A stretch of DNA of 61,012 bases from assembly GCF_007713735.2 (NCBI RefSeq), contig NZ_VMNW02000050.1:1-61012 (forward strand), in the 5' to 3' direction. The notes under the pieces are model-generated. The model made no database searches. It was not told the origin of the DNA and saw only the letters and a list, made by a program, of their open reading frames with translations. This document shows, in pieces, positions 19,731 to 27,999 of the stretch (position 1 is the stretch's first letter; every line of letters begins with the position of its first letter). A program made the position numbers and the translations under genes. This stretch comes from Amycolatopsis acidicola (GTDB lineage: Bacteria > Actinomycetota > Actinomycetes > Mycobacteriales > Pseudonocardiaceae).

Positions 19731-20525
19731 TCAGAGCAGCGCCTCGCCGCCGTCGACGGCGAGGTTCGCGCCCGTGACGAACGCGGCGGCTTCGCTGAGC
19801 AAGTAAGCCGAAGCCTGGGCGACGTCGGCGGGTTGTCCGGCGCGGCCGAACGGGATGCGCCGCGCGGCGATCTCCTCAACGTCCGGCGTGCGTTCGAGCA
19901 TCAGCGGGGTCACGGTCATCCCGGGCGCGACGGCGTTCACGCGGATCCGGTGCGGCGCCAGCTCGATCGCGACCGCACGCACGAACTGGTTGAGCGCCGC
20001 CTTCGTGCACGAGTACGGCAGCGTGCCCGGCCGGAACTGGGCGGCGCGCACAGAGGACATGACGAGGATCGACCGGTCGCCGTCCGGATCGGCTTCGCGC
20101 CCGGCGATCATCCGGCGCGCGGCCAGCTGCGTGGCGAGGAAGGTGCCGCGCAGGTTGACCCGCATGATCCGGTCCCATTCCGCGACCTCCAGGTCCAGGA
20201 ACGAGGTCAGCCCGCCGGTGCCGGCGTTCGCGACGAACCCGTGCAGCACCGGGATCCGCCCGGCCAGTTCGCCGTCCAGCCGGGCGATGTCGTGCTCGTC
20301 GGCGGTGTCGGCGCGGAACGACGCGACTTCCGCACCCGCCGGAGCGGCGGACTCCAGCTCTCGGTGAGCCGTCTCGAGCGCCTCGGGGTCACGCGCGATG
20401 ATGCCGACGTGGGCGCCCCGGCGCAGCAACTCGTGCGCGACGCCGAGGCCGATTCCCTTGCTGCCGCCGGTGATCACGATCCACCGGCCGTCGAGGCGCC
20501 ACGGGTCGCGAGCGGTTTCGTGCAT
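19731..20525 (-). CDS. short-chain dehydrogenase/reductase (last gene of long CoA operon)
   Basis: A 264-residue SDR with cofactor motif TGGSKGIG, NAG motif, and catalytic SS...YSCTK. It likely oxidises or reduces a hydroxyacyl-CoA in the pathway of the upstream operon; an LvaD-like role beside the kinase module is possible. It follows the ACAD gene by 18 bp. The C-terminal VTGANLAVDGG is typical of classical SDRs. Confidence 0.88.
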   Translation of the reverse strand: MHETARDPWRLDGRWIVITGGSKGIGLGVAHELLRRGAHVGIIARDPEALETAHRELESAAPAGAEVASFRADTADEHDIARLDGELAGRIPVLHGFVANAGTGGLTSFLDLEVAEWDRIMRVNLRGTFLATQLAARRMIAGREADPDGDRSILVMSSVRAAQFRPGTLPYSCTKAALNQFVRAVAIELAPHRIRVNAVAPGMTVTPLMLERTPDVEEIAARRIPFGRAGQPADVAQASAYLLSEAAAFVTGANLAVDGGEALL

Positions 20526-20543
20526 GGCGAGCTCCTCTTCGGT

Positions 20544-21542
20544 TCAGATGCCCAGCGCCGTCAGCAGCCGTTCGCGGTGGGTGTGTGGTTCGCCGAGCAG
20601 CACGCGGCTGGTCGCGGCGCGCCGGACGTGCAGATGAGCGGGATGTTCCCAGGTGAAGCCGATTCCGCCGTGCACCTGAACGGTTTCGGCCGCCACCCAG
20701 GCATACGCCTCGCCGCACACGAGTGCGGCCGTCGCGGCCGCTTCCGCCGCGTCCGGGGCGCCCTCGGCGATGGCGGCCGCGGCCCACAACGACGCCGAGC
20801 GCGCCGCTTCGACGCGCACGGCCATGTCGGCGCACCGGTGCTTGACGGCCTGGAAGGTCGCGATCGGACGTCCGAATTGGACACGCTGCCCGGCGTAGGC
20901 CACGGACATTTCCATTGCCACCGCCGCTCCCCCGGTCTGCTCGCACGCCAGCGCCGCCAGCGCCCGCGTGCGCACGCTCTCCCGGACGTCAGTCGTGTCG
21001 ATCAGCATGGCGGGAGCACCGTCGAACCTCAGTGTCGCGAGCGGCCGGTTCGGATCCATCGTGCGCATCGGCTCGCCCGTGATGCCCTCAACGGCGAACA
21101 GGCCGACCGGTGTGGGCACCAGCACTACCTCCGCCGACGCGCCGTCGACCACGAACGACGCCTTACCGGTCAGCCGCCAGCCGTCATCATTTTCGACCGC
21201 AGCGATCGCGCCAGGATCGTGCACCACGGTCGCGGTGGTGGCCGTCGCCGCGAGGCGAGTCAGCAGCTCGTCCCGCGCCGGGCCGCGCGCGGCCAGCAGG
21301 GCACCGGTCGCGAGCACCGAAGTCGCGAACCACGGCAGCGGCGCCAGCGAACGCCCCAGCTCCTCGGCCACGACCGCGACTTCGCGGAAACTCGCGCCCG
21401 CGCCGCCGAACTCCTCGGGCACATCGAGCGCGCCGACGCCGAGCTCACCGGCGAACCGTTCCCACCCGGGCGCGTCGTGCTCCAGGAAATCGCGGACCAC
21501 GGCACGAAGCTCTTCGGCGTCCGCGTCAGGCGTGAAGCGCAC
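20544..21542 (-). CDS. acyl-CoA dehydrogenase, short heteromeric-type
   Basis: A 332-residue ACAD, shorter than the usual ~380-400. The middle beta domain is reduced and the TEP motif is absent (VVHDPGAIAAVEN region). The C-terminal GGIGFTWEHPAHLH motif is kept. This pattern fits subunits of actinomycete alpha2beta2 ACADs of the sterol FadE26-29 kind; a partner could be one of the other two ACADs in the operon. The start overlaps the CoA ligase end by 17 bp. Confidence 0.85.
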   Translation of the reverse strand: MRFTPDADAEELRAVVRDFLEHDAPGWERFAGELGVGALDVPEEFGGAGASFREVAVVAEELGRSLAPLPWFATSVLATGALLAARGPARDELLTRLAATATTATVVHDPGAIAAVENDDGWRLTGKASFVVDGASAEVVLVPTPVGLFAVEGITGEPMRTMDPNRPLATLRFDGAPAMLIDTTDVRESVRTRALAALACEQTGGAAVAMEMSVAYAGQRVQFGRPIATFQAVKHRCADMAVRVEAARSASLWAAAAIAEGAPDAAEAAATAALVCGEAYAWVAAETVQVHGGIGFTWEHPAHLHVRRAATSRVLLGEPHTHRERLLTALGI

Positions 21543-23004
21543 TGTCCCTCCCCATCAGTTCCGCCCGCAGCACACGCCGCAGTGCCTTACCGGTTTCCGT
21601 GTGGGGCAAGGACTCCCGCACGTGGACACGCGCCGGGGTCTTCGCCGAGCGGAGCCTTTCGCGCACGTACTCGCGCAGTTCGCGCTCCAGCTCGGCCGGA
21701 TCGGCGGCCGTCGCGGGGACGACCGCGGCCACCGGCACCTCACCCCATTCGCCGTCCGGCATCCCGAGTACGATCACGTCGTCCACGGCGGGATGCGACA
21801 ACAACGCGTCCTCGATCTCGCCCGGCGAGAGGTTCTCCCCACCGCGCACGATCACGTCGTCGGCGCGGCCGTCGAGGAACAGGAACCCTTCCGCGTCAAG
21901 GTAACCGCGGTCGCGCGTCGGGAACCAGCCGTCGGCGTCGGTGGCCGTGTGCGACACGTACTCACCGGACACCTGATCCCCGCGCACGAAGATCTCCCCC
22001 GGCTCCCCGGGCCCGGTCGGCAGCCCGTCCGCGCCGCGGATCTCCACCTCGACGCTCGGCAGCGGCCGTCCCACGGACATCAGCCGGGCGCGCACCGCCG
22101 GGTCCGCCGACGCTATCGCGGCGCGATGGTCGTCCGGGCCGAGCACCGCGATGGTCGAGCTGGTTTCGGTGAGCCCGTAGGCGTTCACGAAGTCCACGTG
22201 CGGCAGCTGGTGCAGCGCCCGCTCGATGACCGGGGCCGGCATCCGCCCGCCGCCGTAGGACAGATGCCGCAGCGCGGGCAGCGTCGTCCCGCGTTCCTCG
22301 GCCACGTCGAGGATCCGGCCGAGCATGGTCGGCACCACCATCGCGTGCGTCACCGACTCGGCGACCACCGCGTCCACCCAGCCCCCGGGGCTGAACGACG
22401 GCAGCACCACGAGCCGCCGCCCGGCGAACAGGCTCGTCAGCACGCTCGACACCCCGGCGATGTGGTACGGCGGCACGGAAATCAGTTGCGCCTCGTCCTC
22501 GCCCGCGCCGAGGAAGTCCACGGTGGACAGCACATAGGACGTCAGGTTTTCCGGGCGCAGCACGGCCGCCTTCGGCTCGCCACTCGTGCCGGAGGTGAAC
22601 AGCAGGACGCTCACCTCGCCCTCCACCGACACCGCGTCACCGGTCGGCAGTTCGCCGGGCCCAAGGACGGTGATGCCCTCGACACCGGCGCACCGCTCCC
22701 GCTGACGCGCACCCGCCACGACGACGGCGGGGGCGATCCGCGCCAGCGCCGCGCGCAGGGCTTCGTCGGACAACCGGTAGTTCAGGGGCACGAAAGGCAG
22801 ACCGGCGCGGTGCGCGGCGTAGAACAGCACCGGCAGCGTCTCGGAGTACTCGTCGAGATAGCCGACGTTCGCGATGCCCAGCGCGGCGAGCCCACCCGCG
22901 ACGGCCGAGGCACGCGCGTCCAGTTCGCCGTACGTCAGCTCGCCCACGGCACGCCGTCCGGCCGCCGCGTCCGCGACCATTTCCAGCAGCAGCGAAGGGT
23001 TCAC
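21526..23004 (-). CDS. acyl-CoA ligase (AMP-forming, ANL superfamily)
   Basis: A 492-residue adenylate-forming ligase. Visible are the P-loop LLFTSGTSGEPKAA (A3), YGLTETSS (A5), the TRDRGYLD region (A7), and the C-terminal hinge GRADDVIVRGGENLSP with catalytic Lys in TGKALRR. It activates a carboxylic acid with CoA, supplying substrate to the dehydrogenases around it. It lies directly after the kinase and small protein, as LvaE accompanies LvaA and LvaB in Pseudomonas. Confidence 0.88.
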   Translation of the reverse strand: MNPSLLLEMVADAAAGRRAVGELTYGELDARASAVAGGLAALGIANVGYLDEYSETLPVLFYAAHRAGLPFVPLNYRLSDEALRAALARIAPAVVVAGARQRERCAGVEGITVLGPGELPTGDAVSVEGEVSVLLFTSGTSGEPKAAVLRPENLTSYVLSTVDFLGAGEDEAQLISVPPYHIAGVSSVLTSLFAGRRLVVLPSFSPGGWVDAVVAESVTHAMVVPTMLGRILDVAEERGTTLPALRHLSYGGGRMPAPVIERALHQLPHVDFVNAYGLTETSSTIAVLGPDDHRAAIASADPAVRARLMSVGRPLPSVEVEIRGADGLPTGPGEPGEIFVRGDQVSGEYVSHTATDADGWFPTRDRGYLDAEGFLFLDGRADDVIVRGGENLSPGEIEDALLSHPAVDDVIVLGMPDGEWGEVPVAAVVPATAADPAELERELREYVRERLRSAKTPARVHVRESLPHTETGKALRRVLRAELMGRDSALHA

Positions 23005-23013
23005 CGGGCTCCC

Positions 23014-23304
23014 TCAGTCCGACGCGGGCAGCTTGCGCGCGCCCGCCAATTCCAACGGCCTGCCGTCGGCGGCAAGCACGCCCGCGCCGGCTCGGGTGCA
23101 CAGCACCTCCAGCCCGCTTTCGGGATCGGTGTACCGCTTGCCGAGCAGCACGCCGTCCCCCGAACCGCCCTGGGCAGGCTGCTCGGTGTCCGCCAGCGGC
23201 TCGCCGCCGCAGGTCAGCTTCACGTCACCGGACGGCGGGCGGACCACGACGATCGCGGCCGGGGAGTTCGTGGCCCAGTAGCGGGCCCCGGGCTTGAGGC
23301 TCAT
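23014..23304 (-). CDS. small conserved protein following the APH-fold kinase (LvaB-like by context)
   Basis: A 96-residue beta-rich soluble protein with LGKRYTDPESGLEVLCTRAG and a C-terminal LPASD. ATG 23304 overlaps the kinase stop (ATGA), so production is coupled. No enzyme motif is present. In the Pseudomonas lva operon a small protein of unknown fold (LvaB) is required by the kinase LvaA; this gene holds the same position. Homology to LvaB is recalled only loosely and needs a search. Confidence 0.7.
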   Translation of the reverse strand: MSLKPGARYWATNSPAAIVVVRPPSGDVKLTCGGEPLADTEQPAQGGSGDGVLLGKRYTDPESGLEVLCTRAGAGVLAADGRPLELAGARKLPASD

Positions 23305-24374
23305 GAATTCTCCTTGATCAGACGGGACAATCCCCGTTGGACGAGGATCGGGATGTGGTCTCCGCGCGCGGCCATCCGCTCGTCGGTGGTTTCGCCCCGG
23401 AGGTACCGCGCGTAGAGCTGCTGCAGGATCACGACCGTCTTGAAGCAGCCGTACGCCTCGTACCAGTCGACGTCACCGACGTCGATACCCGACCGGGCCG
23501 AATAGCGGCCGATCACTTCTTCGCGCGAGGGCAGGCCGAGCTTCGACAGCCCGAGCGACGCCAGCGCGCCCGCGTCGCCGAACTCGGGGTCCGGCCAGTA
23601 GTTGAGCAGGGTGCCCAGATCGACCAGCGGATCACCGAGGGTGGCCATATCCCAGTCGAACACCGAGACCACCTCGTCGGGGTTCCCCGGCGCGAACTGG
23701 CAGTTGTCGATCTTGAAGTCGTTGTGCACGATCGCCGGGGCACCCGAAGCGGGCAGGGTTTCCGCCAGCCGTTCGCCGAGTACGGCGGCGGCCGGGTCGC
23801 CGCCCTCCGCGACGAGGTCCCAGCGCTTGCGCCAGCCCCGCACCTGCCGCTCCAGAAACCCTTCCGGGCGGCCGAGATCGGCGAGCCCGCATTCTGCGGG
23901 GTCGACTCGGTGCAGGTCGGCGAGCGCGTCGATCACCGCGAGCCCGACCCGGCGCCCGGCCGAGGGCAGCGCCGCCATCGAGCGCGGCAGCGAGTCCCAC
24001 ACCACCACGCCGGAGCGGTATTCGACGACGAGGAAGTCCGCGCCAGCCACCGAATGGTCGTCGCAGAACAGCATTCCCCGCGGCGCGCGCGGATACGCCT
24101 TCCACAGCCGGGAAAGCGCCTTGTACTCGCGGCGCATGTCGTGCGCGCCCGGCGCGATCGCGCCGAACGGCGGGCGCCGGAGCACGAGCGCGGTGTCGCC
24201 GAACCGGATCCGGTAGGTGAGGTTCGCGGACCCGTTGGGAAACTGCAGCACGGAGAACTCGCCGGTCAGCTCCGGCAGCCGCGAGCGCAGGTACCGTTCG
24301 ACGGCGACCCAGTCGAGGTCCTCGCCGGGCCGCACGGGCGCGGCATCGACCTCGCGTGTCGTCGGCTCCGTCAT
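23301..24374 (-). CDS. APH-fold kinase, putative 4-hydroxyacyl-CoA kinase (LvaA-like)
   Basis: A 357-residue APH-fold kinase with catalytic HNDFKIDN and metal-binding DWDMATLGDP, plus the N-terminal PNGSANLTYRIRFG nucleotide loop and LRRPPFG. The catalytic loop has HND where the first kinase has HGD. ATG 24374 overlaps the ACAD stop (ATGA); longer frames upstream are not coding. Coupled on both sides to an ACAD and a small protein, it is inferred to phosphorylate a hydroxyacyl-CoA for elimination. Confidence 0.85.
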   Translation of the reverse strand: MTEPTTREVDAAPVRPGEDLDWVAVERYLRSRLPELTGEFSVLQFPNGSANLTYRIRFGDTALVLRRPPFGAIAPGAHDMRREYKALSRLWKAYPRAPRGMLFCDDHSVAGADFLVVEYRSGVVVWDSLPRSMAALPSAGRRVGLAVIDALADLHRVDPAECGLADLGRPEGFLERQVRGWRKRWDLVAEGGDPAAAVLGERLAETLPASGAPAIVHNDFKIDNCQFAPGNPDEVVSVFDWDMATLGDPLVDLGTLLNYWPDPEFGDAGALASLGLSKLGLPSREEVIGRYSARSGIDVGDVDWYEAYGCFKTVVILQQLYARYLRGETTDERMAARGDHIPILVQRGLSRLIKENS

Positions 24375-25675
24375 GCGACTTCCCCGTCCTCGGCCGCCGC
24401 GAGTACGTCGGCGAACCGTTCGCGGGCCTCGGCGCGCCGGGTCGGCGTGATGTAGGGCGGGAAGAGCCCGTCGTCGGGCTCGGTGCCGCGCAGCAGCGCC
24501 TGGGCGAGGTTGACCTTGTGCACCTCGGTGGCGCCGTCGGCGAGTCCCATGTGGAACGACTCCATGACCCATTTGCCGAACGGCAGCTCCTTCGAGATGC
24601 CGAGCGAACCGTGGAGCTGGATCGCGCGGCCGGCGATGTCGGCGAGCACCTTCGGCATCGCCGCCTTCACCGCGGAAATGTCCGCGCGCACCTTCCGGTA
24701 GTCGTGGTACCGGTCGATCCGCCAGGCGGTGCGCAGCACGAGCAGCCGGAACTGCTCCAGCTGGATCCACGAGTCGGCGATCATCTCCTGCACCAGCTGC
24801 TTGTCGGCCAGCCGCTGCCCCTTGGTGACCCGCGAAACCGCCCGGCGCTTCATCAGCTCGAACGCCGACTGCACGAGCCCGACCGTGCGCATCGCGTGGT
24901 GGATCCGCCCGCCGCCGAGCCGCGTCTGCGCGACGGCGAACGCCTGGCCGCGCTCCCCCAGCAGGTTCTCCGCCGGGATCCGCACGTCGGTGTAACGCAG
25001 GTACTGGTGCGTGCCGACGGGTTCCTCATGCCCCCACACCGACACGTCGCGCACGCGCTCGATGCCCGGCGTGTCCGCGGGCACGACGAACATGGACATG
25101 CTCTTGTGCGGCGGCGCTTCGGGCTCGGTGACGGCCATGACGATGAGGAACTCGGCGAACAGCGCGTGACTGGAGAACCACTTCTCGCCGTTGAGCACCC
25201 AGGTGTCGCCGTCGAGCCGGGCGGTGGTGCGGAAACCGGTGGGATCGGATCCGCCGTGCGGTTCGGTCATCGAGAAGCACGACACGATGTCGCCCTCGAT
25301 CAATGGCTCGAGGTAGGTCTTCTTGAGATGCTCGCTGCCGTAGTGGGCGAGGATCTCGGCGTTGCCGGAATCCGGGGCCTGGCAGCCGAAAACGACCGGG
25401 CCGGAGTGCGTGCGGCCGAGCTTTTCGTTCAGCAGCGCCAAACGCAGCTGCCCGTACCCCTTGCCGCCGAGCTCGGGGCCGAGGTGCGCCGCCCACAGGT
25501 CGTGCTCGCGCACCTGCCGCTGCAACGGTTTGATGAGCGCGTTGCGCACCGGGTCGCGCGGGTTCCAGGCGTGCTCGACCACCTGGTCCACCGGCTCGAC
25601 CTCGCCGGCGACGAACTCCTCGACCCAGTCCAGCTCGCGCTGGATCTCGGGGTCGGTTTCGAAACCCCAGACCAT
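24371..25675 (-). CDS. acyl-CoA dehydrogenase (LvaC/ACAD10-like partner)
   Basis: A 434-residue ACAD with CFSMTEPHGGSDP and WFSSHALFA motifs and the C-terminal LADGATEVHKVNLA segment. This is the longer ACAD10/11-like form normally coupled to an APH-fold kinase, which indeed follows with a 4-bp overlap. It may dephosphorylate and dehydrate the kinase product to an enoyl-CoA. It starts 8 bp after the thiolase stop. Confidence 0.88.
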   Translation of the reverse strand: MVWGFETDPEIQRELDWVEEFVAGEVEPVDQVVEHAWNPRDPVRNALIKPLQRQVREHDLWAAHLGPELGGKGYGQLRLALLNEKLGRTHSGPVVFGCQAPDSGNAEILAHYGSEHLKKTYLEPLIEGDIVSCFSMTEPHGGSDPTGFRTTARLDGDTWVLNGEKWFSSHALFAEFLIVMAVTEPEAPPHKSMSMFVVPADTPGIERVRDVSVWGHEEPVGTHQYLRYTDVRIPAENLLGERGQAFAVAQTRLGGGRIHHAMRTVGLVQSAFELMKRRAVSRVTKGQRLADKQLVQEMIADSWIQLEQFRLLVLRTAWRIDRYHDYRKVRADISAVKAAMPKVLADIAGRAIQLHGSLGISKELPFGKWVMESFHMGLADGATEVHKVNLAQALLRGTEPDDGLFPPYITPTRRAEARERFADVLAAAEDGEVA

Positions 25676-25683
25676 GTCCCCTC

Positions 25684-26829
25684 CTAGACCGTGAGCACCG
25701 TGCAGGCTGAGATGCCCGGCGCTCCGTAGACGTGGGTGAACCCGACTTTCGGGGTGCCCGGTACCTGGTGCTCGCCCGCGGTTCCGCGGAGCTGCTGGAC
25801 GTTCTCGTACACCTGCCGCAGGCCGGAGGCGCCGATCGGCTCACCGTTGGCCAAGCAGCCGCCGTCGGTGTTGACCGGGAGCCGCCCGCCGATCGCGGTT
25901 TCGCCGTCTTCGATCAGCTTTTCCTGTTCGCCGTGCGCGCACAGGCCCGTTTCGGCCAGGTGCATCAGCTCGGCGCCCGACTCGGTGTCCTGGATCTGCG
26001 CGACGTCCACTTCGGACGGTGCGACACCGGCAGCCTCGAACGCCGCGGCCGAAGCCTCCACCGTCGGCGACTCCGCCCTGTCGATCGCCGTCCAGGGCGC
26101 GAAGACCTCGAACGAACCGTACCGGCGGCTGCGGAACGCCGCACCCTTCAGGAAGACCGGACTGCTCGTGTACTCGCGGGTACGGTCCGCGCTGGACAGC
26201 ACCAGAGCGACCGCGCCTTCGCCGGGCGAGCAGTACATGTACTGGGTCAGCGGGTGCGAGATCATCGGCGCGGCCGCGATCTCCTCCGCGCTGATCTCCT
26301 TGCGGCGCCAGGCCATCGGGTTGCGGGCGCCGTTGCGGAACGCCTTCTCCGCGATCTTCGCCAGCACCCCGGCGCCGAGATCGTGCTCGTGCAGGTAGCG
26401 CTGGATCTTCATGCCGAAGAACTGGGTCGTCACCATCAGCCCGGTCTCGCCGTACCACGAACCGATACCGTGCTCGGCCGGGTCGGTGTCGAACGCGCCG
26501 CGCGGGTGCTTGTCGAAGCCGATCACGATCCCGACGTCGTGCTGCCCGGACCGGATCGCCGCCTCGGCCGCGATCAGCGCGGAACCGCCGGTCGCGCAAC
26601 CGTTGTACACGTTGATGAACGGCAACCCGGTGAGGCCTAGCTCCGACACGAGCGTGTCGGCGTCACCGGCCGAATGCGAGCCACCGAAGGCGAACTGCAC
26701 GTCCGAAAAGGACAGACCAGCGTCTTTGAGCGCCTCCCGCGCCGCGTGCACGGCCTGCGCCCGGCCGGAAACACCCTTGGTGCGGCCGAACCGGTGCATT
26801 CCGGCGCCGACGATCGCGACCTCACTCAT
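25684..26829 (-). CDS. thiolase-fold protein (lipid-transfer-protein type)
   Basis: A 381-residue SCP-x/Ltp-type thiolase. The nucleophile cysteine region is kept (NVYNGCATGGS) and a C-terminal cysteine is present (GISACTVLT). However, the usual HD(C/A)F is replaced by QDTES and GHPxGATG by GEPIGASG, so the catalytic histidines are missing. It may be a modified thiolase or a retro-aldolase. It overlaps the DUF35 gene upstream by 8 bp, as expected for an Ltp-DUF35 complex. Confidence 0.82.
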   Translation of the reverse strand: MSEVAIVGAGMHRFGRTKGVSGRAQAVHAAREALKDAGLSFSDVQFAFGGSHSAGDADTLVSELGLTGLPFINVYNGCATGGSALIAAEAAIRSGQHDVGIVIGFDKHPRGAFDTDPAEHGIGSWYGETGLMVTTQFFGMKIQRYLHEHDLGAGVLAKIAEKAFRNGARNPMAWRRKEISAEEIAAAPMISHPLTQYMYCSPGEGAVALVLSSADRTREYTSSPVFLKGAAFRSRRYGSFEVFAPWTAIDRAESPTVEASAAAFEAAGVAPSEVDVAQIQDTESGAELMHLAETGLCAHGEQEKLIEDGETAIGGRLPVNTDGGCLANGEPIGASGLRQVYENVQQLRGTAGEHQVPGTPKVGFTHVYGAPGISACTVLTV

Positions 26830-27208
26830 CCCGCACCGCCGCGAACGCGAACGTGTGCACGTCGTCCCGGAACGGCACGAGCGTGAACTCCACCGGCATC
26901 CCGATCCGCAGCTTCGCCGGGTCCGCCTCGGTCAGCCGCGACTCGACGATCAGCTGCCCCGGCAGCTCCACGTAGCCGACCCCGTAGGTGTCGTCGGCAC
27001 CGGTGTAGGGCGGTTTGGGGCGGAACCCCTGAATCGTCCAGGACCACAGCGTTCCCTTGCGGGACAACGGAACGTCCTCCATCGAGGCGCCCGTGCACCG
27101 CGGGCAGCCGCCCTGGCGCGGGAAGGTGTACGCCCCGCAGTCCGCGCACCGGCTGCCCAGCAGGGCGGTGCGATCCGGGGTGAACAAGGAATCATCGACA
27201 GTCTTCAC
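26822..27208 (-). CDS. DUF35 OB-fold protein with zinc ribbon (thiolase/aldolase partner)
   Basis: A 128-residue protein with an intact rubredoxin-like zinc ribbon (C-x2-C ... C-x2-C in SRCADCGAYTFPRQGGCPRC, near residue 20) and a C-terminal OB-fold. The family binds Ltp/thiolase proteins and helps bind acyl-CoA (as ChsH2 DUF35 with Ltp2). GTG 27208 overlaps the stop of the preceding SDR. It is coupled to the thiolase-like gene downstream. Confidence 0.87.
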   Translation of the reverse strand: MKTVDDSLFTPDRTALLGSRCADCGAYTFPRQGGCPRCTGASMEDVPLSRKGTLWSWTIQGFRPKPPYTGADDTYGVGYVELPGQLIVESRLTEADPAKLRIGMPVEFTLVPFRDDVHTFAFAAVRDE

Positions 27209-27999
27209 GGCGCCGCCAGCCTCCCTCCGTCGACCGCCAGCAGCGCGCCGGTCGTGTAGCTCGCGTTCGGCCCGCACAGGTACAGCGCGGCGCCGACGAT
27301 CTCCTCCGGGTTGCCGACCCGCTTCGACGGCCAAGCCTTCGCCATGTCCGCCACGGTGTCCGGGTCCCAGTGCTTGCTGATGTCGGTGCGGAACGGGCCG
27401 GCCAGGATGGTGTTCACCCGCACGCCCGGCCCGTACTCCTGCGCGAACCCCGCCGTGAGCGTGTTCAGCGCGGCTTTCGCGGCGGCATAAGGGAGATCGC
27501 CCGCGGTCGGGCGCCCCGACGCCATCGAAGAGATGTTGAGGATCGCCCCGCCGCCCCGCGCGGCCATCCGCTCGCCCGCCACCGCCATCAGCCGGAACGG
27601 GCCCTTCAGGTTGACGCCGATGACCTTGTCGAACAACGTCTCGCTCACCTCCGCGAGCGAGGGATAGGTCGGCGCGATCCCGGCGTTGTTGACCAGGATG
27701 TCCACCGGTCCGAGCGCTTGCTCGACCTCGTCGAGCAACGGGCCGAGCCCGTCCCACTCCCCCACGTGCGCCCCGTGCGCGGTGACGCTCCTGCCCGTCG
27801 CGGCGGCCAGCTCCTCCGCGAGGCTCTCGCACGCGTCCTTCTTCCGCGACGCCACAGCCACGTTCGCGCCGGCCGCGGCGAACGCGATGGAGATCTCCCG
27901 CCCCAGCCCGCGCGAGCCGCCTGTCACCAGCGCTGTGCGGCCCTGCAAGGGCTGACCGCCCTCGCGGACGGCCGCCACCGCCTCCTCGATCGTCGTCAC
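27205..27999 (-). CDS. short-chain dehydrogenase/reductase
   Basis: A 264-residue SDR: TGGSRGLGREI cofactor loop, NNAG, catalytic SS...YAAAK, and VDGG end. GTG 27999 is chosen because it overlaps the ACAD stop and has AAGGA about 9 nt upstream; ATG 28017 lacks a ribosome site. It probably acts on a hydroxyacyl-CoA intermediate ahead of the Ltp/DUF35 step. Confidence 0.87.
   Translation of the reverse strand: MTTIEEAVAAVREGGQPLQGRTALVTGGSRGLGREISIAFAAAGANVAVASRKKDACESLAEELAAATGRSVTAHGAHVGEWDGLGPLLDEVEQALGPVDILVNNAGIAPTYPSLAEVSETLFDKVIGVNLKGPFRLMAVAGERMAARGGGAILNISSMASGRPTAGDLPYAAAKAALNTLTAGFAQEYGPGVRVNTILAGPFRTDISKHWDPDTVADMAKAWPSKRVGNPEEIVGAALYLCGPNASYTTGALLAVDGGRLAAP

Noticed and set aside
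23301..24770. longer kinase frame reaching into the ACAD gene
   Set aside because: Codons upstream of ATG 24374 are antisense-like Arg/Ala-rich and overlap a well-supported ACAD; the ATGA junction fits the shorter form.
25684..26829. ordinary biosynthetic thiolase
   Set aside because: The cysteine is kept but both catalytic histidine motifs are altered, so the thiolase reaction is doubtful.
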